Source: an uncultured Bacteroidia bacterium (GTDB lineage: Bacteria; Bacteroidota; Bacteroidia; Bacteroidales; Prolixibacteraceae). Taken from it: a DNA stretch of 41,322 nt. The translations under genes and the position numbers were made by a program. The stretch is taken from assembly GCA_903927965.1 (NCBI GenBank), contig CAIYPA010000530.1, forward strand, positions 1 to 41,322. The letters run 5' to 3'. This document shows, one piece after another, positions 14,759 through 22,912 of the stretch (position 1 is the stretch's first letter; every line of letters starts with the position of its first letter). The notes beneath the pieces were generated by a model, which saw only the letters and a list, made by a program, of their open reading frames with translations, had not been told where the DNA came from and did not search any database.

Positions 14759-15340
14759 ATGAAAAGAAACAATTATAAAAAAAATGCAAACGACTTTCCG
14801 GTTGTTTGTGTTGGTGGCTCAGCAGGTGGTCTGGATGCATACATCCGATTGCTGCAAAATTTGCCAGCCAATATGGGCGTTGCAATCGTCATTGTTAATC
14901 ATTTAAGAACGGTAGCTACAATGCTCCATGAGATTCTTCCAAATTATACAAAAATGCCTGTTCTGCTTATTACGGAAAGGCTTGACATTCAGCCTGATCA
15001 TGTGTATATTATTCCAGAAAACCGGGACTTGCACGTTCTTGATGATGAATTCCGTTTAAAACCAATTTCAAAGCCCAGAGGTTGGCCCGACGTGATTACT
15101 GTATTTTTGCGGTCTATTGCCAGGCATTGGAAGGGAAAAGTGATCGCAGTGATTGTCTCTGGATATGATGGTGATGGAGCTGAAGCATTGTGCGAAATAA
15201 AAAAAGCAGGTGGTATCACTATCGCCCAGAAGCCCGAGACGGCCAAACAGCCTGATATGCCTGAGAGCGCAATAGAAAGTGGATATGTGGATTATATCCT
15301 TTCACCGGAAGAAATTGCCCAGAAAATCTTACAAATTTAA
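14759..15340 (+). CDS. Stand-alone CheB-type methylesterase domain
   Basis: A 193-aa protein made only of the CheB catalytic domain. The serine hydrolase triad is visible: Ser21 in GGSAGG, His48 in IVNHL and Asp139 in SGYDGDGAEAL. The receiver domain of classical CheB is absent, and no chemoreceptor, CheR or CheA gene is nearby. Such orphan CheB domains occur in Bacteroidota next to hybrid CheB/CheR-PAS kinases. It would hydrolyse glutamyl methyl esters on receptors or related proteins; its substrate here is unknown. The usual GMGxDG loop is altered to GYDGDG, keeping the Asp. Confidence 0.85.
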   Translation: MKRNNYKKNANDFPVVCVGGSAGGLDAYIRLLQNLPANMGVAIVIVNHLRTVATMLHEILPNYTKMPVLLITERLDIQPDHVYIIPENRDLHVLDDEFRLKPISKPRGWPDVITVFLRSIARHWKGKVIAVIVSGYDGDGAEALCEIKKAGGITIAQKPETAKQPDMPESAIESGYVDYILSPEEIAQKILQI

Positions 15341-15352
15341 AAGGACCTATGC

Positions 15353-15419
15353 CTTAGATAGAATAGAGGATGATTTGGTGAAAGCCAGGAAGATGGAGAA
15401 GATTTTGTGCTGCTCATAG
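15353..15419 (+). pseudogene. Decayed C-terminal relic of a DUF2200 gene
   Basis: In one frame the segment reads LDRIEDDLVKARKMEKIL then CCS and stop, matching LDKLVDELAKGKKMEKILRD at the end of the DUF2200 protein at 12578-12940. Similarity continues a few bases into the 3' flank (tag.gtgttgcaaaac against tag.gttgttgtgaaac). No upstream part of the gene is left. It is a duplication relic about 2.4 kb from the intact gene. Confidence 0.65.
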
Positions 15420-15542
15420 TGTGTTGCAAAACTGCATTTATAAAATATTCAATAGGATATCGAAAAATATTTTAATTTTGAAAAATTATGAAAACTGAGT
15501 TAATTGTATCAAATAATAGTATTCACAATTTTTTTAATCAAA

Positions 15543-16046
15543 ATGAAAAAAACAGTCAAATTTTGTAGCCTTCTTTTAGTATTGACTTTAGCCATGTCAA
15601 TTGGCGTTTACGCGCAAGCAAAGAAAAAAGCATCAGGAGATAAGGTAGTTTTTGAATATGAAATCGAAGCGATGGGTTTTAAACCACAGGGAACATATTT
15701 AATTAAAGTGTGGTCGTATTTCAAACAAGCAAAACTTCCGATTTCTCAGGCAAAAAAGAATGCTGTTCATGGCGTAATTTTTAAGGGGATTCCCGGGAAA
15801 CAAGGTGTTCCTGCTCAAAATGCATTCGCAACCCCGGCAATTGAAGACCAAAAAAGTGATTTCTTTGATAAGTTTTTTTCTGATGGAGGCGATTTCCAAA
15901 AATATGTTACTGAGTCCGGTGATGGTACTATTGCCGCTGAAGACATTATAAAGATTGGGAAGCAGTATAAAATAGGTGTAGTTGTAGAGGTTAATGTTAC
16001 AGAGCTAAAGAAAACATTGGTAAATAGTGGAATAATTGCAAGGTGA
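15543..16046 (+). CDS. Secreted protein of unknown function (Bacteroidota family)
   Basis: 167 residues from the ATG at 15543; the frame is open back to 15504, but the signal peptide MKKTVKFCSLLLVLTLAMSI begins here and ends at VYAQ. The mature part reads VVFEYEIEAMGFKPQGTYLIKVWSY, then AKKNAVHGVIFKGIPG and SDFFDKFFSDGGDFQKYV. I recognise this layout from conserved, unnamed Bacteroidota periplasmic proteins, but no function is known to me. A strong terminator follows at 16131, so it is the last gene of its transcript and marks the border to the polysaccharide locus. Confidence 0.7.
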   Translation: MKKTVKFCSLLLVLTLAMSIGVYAQAKKKASGDKVVFEYEIEAMGFKPQGTYLIKVWSYFKQAKLPISQAKKNAVHGVIFKGIPGKQGVPAQNAFATPAIEDQKSDFFDKFFSDGGDFQKYVTESGDGTIAAEDIIKIGKQYKIGVVVEVNVTELKKTLVNSGIIAR

Positions 16047-16130
16047 GAAAGCGGCCTGAATAAATGCGAAAATAGAAAAGTATTAAATTACTCGTCAAGG
16101 TATTTTGTATTTCTTAAATGCAACTATAAA

Positions 16131-16164
16131 AATTGCGGAACTGAAGAGTTTCGCAATTTTTTTT
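16131..16164 (+). terminator. Rho-independent terminator
   Basis: AATTGCGGAACT (16131-16142), loop GAAG, AGTTTCGCAATT (16147-16158), followed by a run of T. The 12-bp stem has one G-U pair. It closes transcription of the secreted protein gene ending at 16046 and insulates the sulfatase operon that begins at 16252. Confidence 0.9.
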
Positions 16165-16194
16165 CATTAAACTGCACAACATTACAAAAGGTTG

Positions 16195-16202
16195 TAACTT
16201 TG
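16195..16202 (+). promoter_or_regulatory. Candidate -7 box of the sulfatase operon promoter
   Basis: TAACTTTG matches TAnnTTTG and would start transcription near 16209, about 43 nt before the first sulfatase ATG. No good TTTG -33 box lies at the expected distance, so the assignment is weak. Confidence 0.35.
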
Positions 16203-16251
16203 TAATTGATTTACATTGAATATATTATAAATTCATAACAAACTAATTAAC

Positions 16252-17835
16252 ATGTCTGCAAATATTCGTTTACCAAAGAAAGGGCTTGGACTTGCCCTGA
16301 TTGGATTGGCCACATTACCACTGTATGCAAAAACTGAAAAAACGGGGAAACCCAACATCCTGTTTATTGCAGTTGACGACCTGAAACCCAACGTTGGGGC
16401 TTATGGCGACCGCTTAGCCAAGACACCTGGTATGGACAGGCTGGCAAAGGAAGGGATTACCTTCACGAGCAGCTATTGTCAGCAGGCGATCTGTGGGGCA
16501 ACCAGGGCGAGCATCATGTTAGGGATGCGCCCCGACAAAACAAGGGTCTGGGACTTGGTGACCGACTTCAGACAGGTCAATCCAAATGCTATTTCCATGC
16601 CACAGTATTTCAAATCAATGGGTTACGAAACTGCGGCAATGGGTAAGATTTACCATATGAGCAGTGCAGGTCCCGGACATGATGCACCATCCTGGAGTAT
16701 TCCATACGAAGATGCCAAATGTCCTACTTATGTATTGCCCAATAGCGTCAACGAAAGGGGGAAAGGCAAAGCTACCGAGTGTGCCGATGTGCCCGACGAA
16801 ACATATGCTGATGGGGCATTGACAAAAATGGCAATCAAATCCCTTGAAAAGTTAAGCAAAGGGGATAAACCGTTTTTCCTTGCCGTAGGTTTTCACAAGC
16901 CCCACCTTCCTTTTGTCTCGCCCAAGAAATATTGGGACCTGTACGACCGGAACAAATTTGAAATCGCCCCATTTCAGAAAAAGGCAGCCAACAGCCCCGA
17001 TATTGCTTATCATGTTTCAGGCGAGTTGAAAAGCTATACCGATATACCTCAATTTGACAGCTACCAGGATAAAGAGCTGGATCATTTGTCGCCAGATAAA
17101 CAAAAGGAACTGATCCATGGTTACTATGCGGCGATGTCATATACTGATGCCCAGATCATGCAGTTGCTTAACGAACTCGACAAATTGGGGATCCGCAAAA
17201 ACACAATTATCGTTCTTTGGGGCGATCATGGCTGGCATTTGGGCGACCATGGTTTGTGGAACAAGCACACCGATTTTGAAAATGCGACCCATACCTTGCT
17301 GATGATGAGCGTTCCTGGAACAAAACCCGGAATCAGGCCTGTTACTTTGTGCGAATTCACCGATGTATATCCTACCTTGTGCGAACTGATCAATATCCCT
17401 ACACCAAAGTATCTCGACGGAATTAGCCTTGTTCCCGCAATCACCAATCCGGGGGCCAAATTGCGCGAATATGCGTTCAGCCAATATCCCCGCGAAGGGG
17501 CAAAGGTGATGGGATATACCATCCGTACCGCCAGGTTCCGTTATACCGAGTGGATGAAGGGCGGTTACAGGACCAATGTGCCTTATGATAAAAAGTATTT
17601 TTTGGCACGCGAAATGTATGATTATGAGAAAGATCCATTGGAAAAAGTTAGCATCATAGATAAGCCTGAATATCAACAGGATCAAAAGAATATGGAAAAA
17701 CTTTTCATGGAAAGTATGCAGCGCGAATACAACAGTTGCATAACCTATTCAAAACTTGCCGATTTTAAAGCACCCATCGTTGTTGGATCCGATGCTAAAA
17801 AAGGTAAAAAAACAAAAGTGAAAGCAGAGGAGTAA
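16252..17835 (+). CDS. Sulfatase, Cys-type, iduronate-2-sulfatase-like (S1 family)
   Basis: A 527-aa type I sulfatase with a hydrophobic leader (about 10-26). PNILFIAVDDLKP (34-46) supplies the paired Asp calcium ligands. CGATR (81-85) is the formylglycine motif C-x-A-x-R, so Cys81 becomes formylglycine. Later come GKIYHM, the substrate-pocket segment FHKPHLPFVSPKKYWDLY, and the metal site LWGDHGWHLGDHGLWNKHT. The order and motifs are those of iduronate/uronate-2-sulfatase-like S1 members. It would remove sulfate from the target glycan in the periplasm. The last ~25 residues are Lys-rich (KKGKKTKVKAEE). It is followed 55 bp later by a Ser-type paralogue. Exact regioselectivity is unknown. Confidence 0.92.
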   Translation: MSANIRLPKKGLGLALIGLATLPLYAKTEKTGKPNILFIAVDDLKPNVGAYGDRLAKTPGMDRLAKEGITFTSSYCQQAICGATRASIMLGMRPDKTRVWDLVTDFRQVNPNAISMPQYFKSMGYETAAMGKIYHMSSAGPGHDAPSWSIPYEDAKCPTYVLPNSVNERGKGKATECADVPDETYADGALTKMAIKSLEKLSKGDKPFFLAVGFHKPHLPFVSPKKYWDLYDRNKFEIAPFQKKAANSPDIAYHVSGELKSYTDIPQFDSYQDKELDHLSPDKQKELIHGYYAAMSYTDAQIMQLLNELDKLGIRKNTIIVLWGDHGWHLGDHGLWNKHTDFENATHTLLMMSVPGTKPGIRPVTLCEFTDVYPTLCELINIPTPKYLDGISLVPAITNPGAKLREYAFSQYPREGAKVMGYTIRTARFRYTEWMKGGYRTNVPYDKKYFLAREMYDYEKDPLEKVSIIDKPEYQQDQKNMEKLFMESMQREYNSCITYSKLADFKAPIVVGSDAKKGKKTKVKAEE

Positions 17836-17890
17836 TCATCAGGTTTTTCATAGTTTTACAAGCGCAAACTAATTACCAATTAAGGATAAA

Positions 17891-19513
17891 ATGAACCCAA
17901 TGATGAATGGAAGAGTTCTGTTAAGTCTGGCTTTGCCCTTATTGGGAGGCCAGGGGACATTTGCCCAAAACAAGCCAAACATTTTGTTTATCGCAGTCGA
18001 TGACCTCAAACCGATCCTGGGTTGTTATGGCGATCAACTGGTCAAAACCCCAAACATCGATAAGCTTGCCAAGCGGGGGACTATCTTTATGCAAAACTAT
18101 TGTCAGCAAGCGGTTAGCGGTCCAACACGCGCCAGTCTGATGACAGGGATGCGCCCCGATTACACGAAAATTTGGGACCTCAAAACGAAAATGCGTGATG
18201 TAAACCCGAAAATTCTCAGTTTGCCACAATATTTTATTTCCTTGGGTTATTCGACCCAGGGCATCGGGAAAATCTATGACCCACGATGTGTGGATGATGC
18301 GTTGGACAAACCTTCATGGAGCGTACCCTATTATAAAAGATCTGATCAGTACATCTCAAAAAGTACAGGTAAGCCCGAGGGGCAATATCAATTGCCGGCA
18401 ACAAAAGCACTATTTGTCAAATACACCAAGGAGGGTGAGGCCAAAGGTTTAAAAGGAAAAGAGCTGACCGATTATGTTGGAAATCTCATCAAACCATCGG
18501 TCGAATGTGCAGATGTCCCCGACAATGCTTACAATGACGGATCCAATGCGCTGTATGCCAAAGATATCCTGGCCAGACTGTCCAAAGAGGGGAAGCCTTT
18601 TTTCTTTGCTGTGGGTTTCAGTAAGCCCCATTTGCCATTTGTGGCGCCTAAAAAATACTGGGACCTCTACAAACGTGACCAGATGCCTTTGGCTCCGTTC
18701 CAACAAAAAGCCAAAAATGGACCTGAGATTGGTTATCATACTGCAGCGGAGCTGCTTGCTTATTCAGATATTCCACCAATTGCTTCTTTTTCGGACCAGA
18801 AAGTTGGTATGGATTTGCCGGTGGATAAACAGAAAGAGCTGATCCATGGCTATTATGCGGCAACCTCCTATATGGACGCACAGGTTGGGATCGTATTGGA
18901 TGCCCTCGATTCACTGGGATTAGCAAAAAATACGATCATTGTCCTTTGGGGCGATCATGGCTGGCATCTTGGCGACCATAACCTTTGGTGCAAGCATACC
19001 AATTTCGAGCAAGCCACCCATGCCCCGTTGTTGATTTCTGCTCCCGGAATTCAACCATCAAAAACAAAATCGCCATCCGAGTTTATTGATATTTTTCCAA
19101 CACTGTGCGATTTGACAGGCGTAAAAATTCCTGATCATCTGGATGGGAAAAGCCTGGTTCCGATCATGAAGGATCCGAAGGTTTCTGTCAAGGAATTTTC
19201 TGTCAGTCAATACCCGAGACCGGCAAATAAGATCGAGAATGCCAGGCTCGGATGGTCGGACGGCGAGTTTATGGGCTATTCGATCAGGACACAAAAATAC
19301 CGTTACACAATCTGGTTGAAGGACACTTTCCGCAGTTATAAGCCATACAAAAAGGATTTGGTGGTGGCTACTGAACTGTACGACTATGAAAAAGATCCCA
19401 ACGAAACTGTTAACGTTGTTGATGAAAAAACCTATGCATCAATCACTAAAGATATGAACGACAAAATGTTGCATTTTTTGTCCAGTCAGGTTAAAGAAAA
19501 TAAAGTTCGTTAA
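17891..19513 (+). CDS. Sulfatase, Ser-type, paralogue of the preceding gene
   Basis: A 540-aa type I sulfatase with a Sec signal peptide (to about residue 25). NILFIAVDDLKP and the metal motif LWGDHGWHLGDHNLWCKHT are shared with the upstream sulfatase. The formylglycine motif is SGPTR (76-80), so Ser76 is the residue to be converted, which requires the radical-SAM maturase anSME rather than the oxygen-dependent FGE. Strong similarity along the whole length (HGYYAATSYMDAQ; FSKPHLPFVAPKKYWDLY) shows a tandem duplication, with an insertion around residues 140-200 here. It probably attacks the same polymer at another sulfate position. No maturase gene is in the window. Confidence 0.92.
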   Translation: MNPMMNGRVLLSLALPLLGGQGTFAQNKPNILFIAVDDLKPILGCYGDQLVKTPNIDKLAKRGTIFMQNYCQQAVSGPTRASLMTGMRPDYTKIWDLKTKMRDVNPKILSLPQYFISLGYSTQGIGKIYDPRCVDDALDKPSWSVPYYKRSDQYISKSTGKPEGQYQLPATKALFVKYTKEGEAKGLKGKELTDYVGNLIKPSVECADVPDNAYNDGSNALYAKDILARLSKEGKPFFFAVGFSKPHLPFVAPKKYWDLYKRDQMPLAPFQQKAKNGPEIGYHTAAELLAYSDIPPIASFSDQKVGMDLPVDKQKELIHGYYAATSYMDAQVGIVLDALDSLGLAKNTIIVLWGDHGWHLGDHNLWCKHTNFEQATHAPLLISAPGIQPSKTKSPSEFIDIFPTLCDLTGVKIPDHLDGKSLVPIMKDPKVSVKEFSVSQYPRPANKIENARLGWSDGEFMGYSIRTQKYRYTIWLKDTFRSYKPYKKDLVVATELYDYEKDPNETVNVVDEKTYASITKDMNDKMLHFLSSQVKENKVR

Positions 19514-19621
19514 TTGTTTTGTTCCAAATGCCTGCATTGATTTCATGGAATATGAATTTTTCAGGTTTTTTACCCTTGTTTAGCAAATAATTAAAACAAT
19601 GAATTGGTACTATTCACCTTT

Positions 19622-20863
19622 ATGAAGAATCAAATGGCAATGACAAAACTCAATAGATTAAAAGAATTATTACTTTTAATACTGGTCATTTCTTCCAGCA
19701 TATCCTTTGCAATCGAAAAAGGGGAAATTGTTTCTAATAAGCAAGGAGTTTCTGATTCTATTGTAAATGAGGTTATTAGAATTGATCGGGATAGGATTAT
19801 AAAAAGGGCGGATCATTTATTGAATGAAGCCCCCCGAACAGTGACAGCCAGCTTCGCGCCTCGAAGTATGGGTGGGAAGCACGATTTTTATTCCGAAGGG
19901 CCTTATTGGTGGCCCGATCCGGCCAATCCTGACGGCCCGTTTATCCGGCACGATGGGTTGAGGTTTCCAGGCCGGTTCGAGGATCACGACAAAGACCTCC
20001 GGAACTTCTCCTGGATTGTTGGGACACAAACATCGGCCTGGATTTTGACCGGGGAGGAAAAGTATGTCAAGGCAGCTATGGTGCATCTGACAGCCTGGTT
20101 TATCGATACGACAACCATGATGAACCCCAATATGCTTTATGCCCAAGCCATTCGTGGCGTGAATACTGGGCGGGGTGTAGGGATCATAGATGCGGGTCAG
20201 TTGATGGACGTTGCCCAATCGGTTTATCTGCTTGAGAAATCGCCCTTTGTTTCAGTGAAGGATATCCAACAGATTAAAGAATGGTTCACCAAATTCATTT
20301 CCTGGTTGACAACGCACCCTTATGGGATTGACGAGATGAACGCCAAAAACAACCATGGTTCGTGGTGGCATGCACAGGTTGCAGCATATGCCCGATTGGT
20401 TGGCGATCAAAAAGTCCTTCAAATGTGCATGGATCATTACAAAAATACTTTGCTTCCTAACCAAATGGCTTCCAACGGAAGTTACCCGGAGGAGTTGGCA
20501 AGGACCAAACCTTATTCCTATTCGCTTTTCAACCTCGATGCCACTGCCGCCCTGCTTTGGATCCTATCTGACAATTCATTTGATGCATGGAATTATACCC
20601 TCTCAGATGGGCGAGGATTATCGAAAGGATTGGATTTTATGCTTCCTTATCTAAAAGACAAATCAAAATGGGAAGTTGCCAAAGATGTTGACCATTGGGA
20701 ACAACAACCCGAGCCCCGCTTGTTTATGCTTCTGGCGGCCCTTGCCAGTAACAATCCAACCTGGTTTGAGTTATGGAAATCGTTGGATGAAAAGAAGGGC
20801 AACGATCAGAACCGTTTGTCAATGATGCTGAAAAACCCCCTAATTTGGATTTACACAAAATAA
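19622..20863 (+). CDS. Alginate-lyase-fold polysaccharide lyase (PF05426-like; possibly PL38 glucuronan lyase-like)
   Basis: About 413 aa from the ATG at 19622; the frame opens at a TTG at 19604, but the signal peptide (KLNRLKELLLLILVISSSISFA) fits the later start. An (alpha/alpha)6-toroid lyase is indicated by GGKHDFYSEGPYWWPDPANPDGPFI, NPNMLYAQAIRG, GRGVGIIDAGQLMDVAQSVYLLE and the catalytic Asn-His motif AKNNHGSWW, with a later YSYSLFNLDA carrying the likely Tyr. These enzymes cleave 1,4-linked uronic acid polymers by beta-elimination. The substrate could be a glucuronan- or alginate-like chain, sulfated in view of the neighbours. It is closely related to the C-terminal half of the protein at 24319-26223. 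The PL38 label is inference. Confidence 0.82.
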   Translation: MKNQMAMTKLNRLKELLLLILVISSSISFAIEKGEIVSNKQGVSDSIVNEVIRIDRDRIIKRADHLLNEAPRTVTASFAPRSMGGKHDFYSEGPYWWPDPANPDGPFIRHDGLRFPGRFEDHDKDLRNFSWIVGTQTSAWILTGEEKYVKAAMVHLTAWFIDTTTMMNPNMLYAQAIRGVNTGRGVGIIDAGQLMDVAQSVYLLEKSPFVSVKDIQQIKEWFTKFISWLTTHPYGIDEMNAKNNHGSWWHAQVAAYARLVGDQKVLQMCMDHYKNTLLPNQMASNGSYPEELARTKPYSYSLFNLDATAALLWILSDNSFDAWNYTLSDGRGLSKGLDFMLPYLKDKSKWEVAKDVDHWEQQPEPRLFMLLAALASNNPTWFELWKSLDEKKGNDQNRLSMMLKNPLIWIYTK

Positions 20864-20898
20864 TAGTATTTATAAGTAATTGTTATACAGATATATAA

Positions 20899-21915
20899 AT
20901 GAAAATAGTTTCAATTGAACTAAAATCTATTTTATTGGTGTTTGGGTTTCTGGTTGTCTTTCAACAACAGAGTCATGCACAGGAAATTACAGCCAACCGA
21001 TTTGCCCAAAATCCGATTATCAGACCTGAGATGTTCAAAAACGGGGATGGTGAAAATATCAATGGTCCTTCGTTGATCAAAGTCCCCGATTGGATCAAAT
21101 CCCCGTTGGGTAAATATTACCTCTATTTTGCCCACCACCAGGGACGATACATCCGTTTGGCTTATGCCGACAAGTTGGAAGGACCGTGGCAAATTTATGA
21201 AAAGGGCACCTTAAAACGGGAGGATTGTATTTATGATGATGGAATCAACAAACTCAAAGTCAATCATATTGCCTCGCCCGATGTATTGATTGACCCGGTT
21301 AAAAAAGAGTTGGTGATGTATTTCCATATCTCTGCAGGAAAAACCCCTGCCGGGAAAGGAACTCCGCAGGTGACCTTACGGGCAACCTCCAAAAATGGGA
21401 TCGACTTTCAACCGGCATCCGAAATATTGGGGGAATCTTATTTCAGGGTTTTTAAATGGGAGAATCAGTTTTTTGCGATGGCAAAGGCTGGTCTTTACAG
21501 GTCTGAAGATGGAATTGCAAACTTTGAGAAAGAACCTGATACCTTTGTGAAAATCAATGAGAAGAAGGATGATATACATTTGCGACATCTGGCCTTGCTT
21601 CAAAAAGGGAACCTGATGTATATTTTCTATTCCAGAATTGGGGATGCCCCAGAGCATATTCAATATTCGAAGATGTTGCTTACTGGCGACTGGAAAAGTT
21701 GGGTGGCTACTGCGCCAACATCACTATTAGAATCACAGAAAGATTACGAAGGTGTCGCTTATCCAATCAAAAAATCGGTCTCAGGGGCATCCAAAACACC
21801 TGTTCACGAACTTAGGGACCCTGCAATCTTTGAAGAAGATGGCAAAACCTACCTGCTTTATTCAGTTGCAGGGGAGTTGGGGATCGGGATTGCAGAATTA
21901 AGAATGAAGGAATGA
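20899..21915 (+). CDS. Secreted five-bladed beta-propeller glycosidase-like protein (GH43/GH117-like)
   Basis: 338 aa with a Sec signal peptide (about 1-27, ending SHAQ). Propeller strands are evident: NPIIRPEMF, NINGPSLIKVPDWI, GKYYLYFAHHQGRYIRLAYADKLEGPWQIYEKG, HIASPDVLIDPVKKELVMYFH and ELRDPAIFEEDGKTYLLYSVAGE. The SPDV and RDPAIF blocks are where GH43-clan enzymes carry acidic catalytic residues, but the N-terminal D motif is not clear. It may be a glycosidase acting on oligosaccharides released by the neighbouring lyases. It starts 35 bp after the lyase gene, so co-transcription is likely. The family number is not certain. Confidence 0.7.
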   Translation: MKIVSIELKSILLVFGFLVVFQQQSHAQEITANRFAQNPIIRPEMFKNGDGENINGPSLIKVPDWIKSPLGKYYLYFAHHQGRYIRLAYADKLEGPWQIYEKGTLKREDCIYDDGINKLKVNHIASPDVLIDPVKKELVMYFHISAGKTPAGKGTPQVTLRATSKNGIDFQPASEILGESYFRVFKWENQFFAMAKAGLYRSEDGIANFEKEPDTFVKINEKKDDIHLRHLALLQKGNLMYIFYSRIGDAPEHIQYSKMLLTGDWKSWVATAPTSLLESQKDYEGVAYPIKKSVSGASKTPVHELRDPAIFEEDGKTYLLYSVAGELGIGIAELRMKE

Positions 21916-21965
21916 AAGAATTAAGAAATTAAGAAATTAAGAATGAAGGAATTAAGGAATTAAAA
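21916..21965 (+). repeat. Short tandem low-complexity repeat (GAATTAAG/GAAATTAA units)
   Basis: Repeated units of 8-9 bp (GAATTAAGAAATTAAGAAATTAA...) directly after the propeller gene and before the esterase gene. Slipped-strand expansion is likely. There is no coding content; it may alter spacing or RNA stability between the two genes. Confidence 0.7.
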
Positions 21966-21982
21966 ATTTTAAAATCAGATAA

Positions 21983-22870
21983 ATGAAACGAGAAACGATT
22001 CAATTCTGCTGGTCATTTGGAAAATCAGCTAAAAGCCATATTTCAATTTTATTTCTATTTATTTCCATTAATATCTATGCTCAGCAGCAATACATTACCC
22101 AAACCAATATCAAATATTATTCCGATTCAGTCAATGCCAAAGACAGTTATTTGTCAGAAATATGTACCCTCGATTTGTATTATCCCCAGAATGTGAAAAA
22201 CTATTCAACCATTGTCTGGTTTCATGGTGGGGGGCTTACCGGTGGGAATAAAGAAATTCCAAAAGCCTTGATGGAAAAAGGTTATGCTGTTGTAGGTGTT
22301 GGATACCGTTTGTCGCCAAAGGCAAAAGCACCGGCTTACATCGAGGACGCTGCTTCTGCAGTTGCCTGGGTATTTAACAATATTGAAAAATATGGGGGCA
22401 GCACCAAACTGATCTTTGTTTCGGGTCATTCAGCCGGTGGTTACCTTGGGATGATGATCGCATTGAACAAAGCGTATTTGGGCAAATACAGCATAGATGC
22501 AAACAAAATTGCTGGCCTTATCCCGTTCAGTGGCCAGGCAATTACCCACTATACCATCCGTAAGGAAGAAGGGATCCGAAACACGCAACCAACTATAGAT
22601 CAATATGCACCACTGTTCTTTGTCCGTGCAGATGCACCACCCATGTTGCTGATCACCGGCGACCGTGAAAAAGAACTGTTGGGCCGATATGAAGAAAATG
22701 CTTACCTGTGCCGGATGATGAAACTGAACGGCCATAGCCGGACAACCCTTTATGAATTGCAGGGCTTTGACCATGGTGGAATGGCGGAACCTGCATTTCC
22801 CCTTTTATTAAAAGAGGTAGCTGCCATTACAAAAGAAATTTTAAATCAAAGTCCAAAAGTGATAAAGTAA
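21983..22870 (+). CDS. Secreted alpha/beta-hydrolase, esterase/lipase (BD-FAE or CE10-like)
   Basis: 295 aa with an uncleaved or long leader (about 15-34). The oxyanion-hole motif is WFHGGG (79-84), the nucleophile elbow is GHSAGGY with Ser150, and the C-terminal GFDHGGM supplies the catalytic His. DLYYPQN and GYRLSPKAKAPAYIEDAASAV are typical of the hormone-sensitive-lipase/feruloyl-esterase-like group. In this locus it most likely removes acetyl or aromatic esters from glycan fragments; the substrate is inferred from context. Frame and length are normal. Confidence 0.85.
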   Translation: MKRETIQFCWSFGKSAKSHISILFLFISINIYAQQQYITQTNIKYYSDSVNAKDSYLSEICTLDLYYPQNVKNYSTIVWFHGGGLTGGNKEIPKALMEKGYAVVGVGYRLSPKAKAPAYIEDAASAVAWVFNNIEKYGGSTKLIFVSGHSAGGYLGMMIALNKAYLGKYSIDANKIAGLIPFSGQAITHYTIRKEEGIRNTQPTIDQYAPLFFVRADAPPMLLITGDREKELLGRYEENAYLCRMMKLNGHSRTTLYELQGFDHGGMAEPAFPLLLKEVAAITKEILNQSPKVIK

Positions 22871-22906
22871 TGCCACAAAGTCTCAAAGACACTAAGTTAC
22901 ACAAAG
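22871..22906 (+). repeat. CAAAG-unit repeat, single arm, forming the leader of the third sulfatase
   Basis: TGCCACAAAGTCTCAAAG and the following units match the left arms of the palindromes at 281-374 and 31641-31733. The complementary arm is missing. The arm starts right after the esterase stop and ends 6 bp before the sulfatase ATG, so it is the whole intergenic leader. Confidence 0.75.
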
Positions 22907-22912
22907 ATTTAT

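Noticed and set aside
17137-17685. 182-codon minus-strand frame opposite the first sulfatase
   Set aside because: Antisense shadow of a clearly coding sulfatase region; no domain or start signal.
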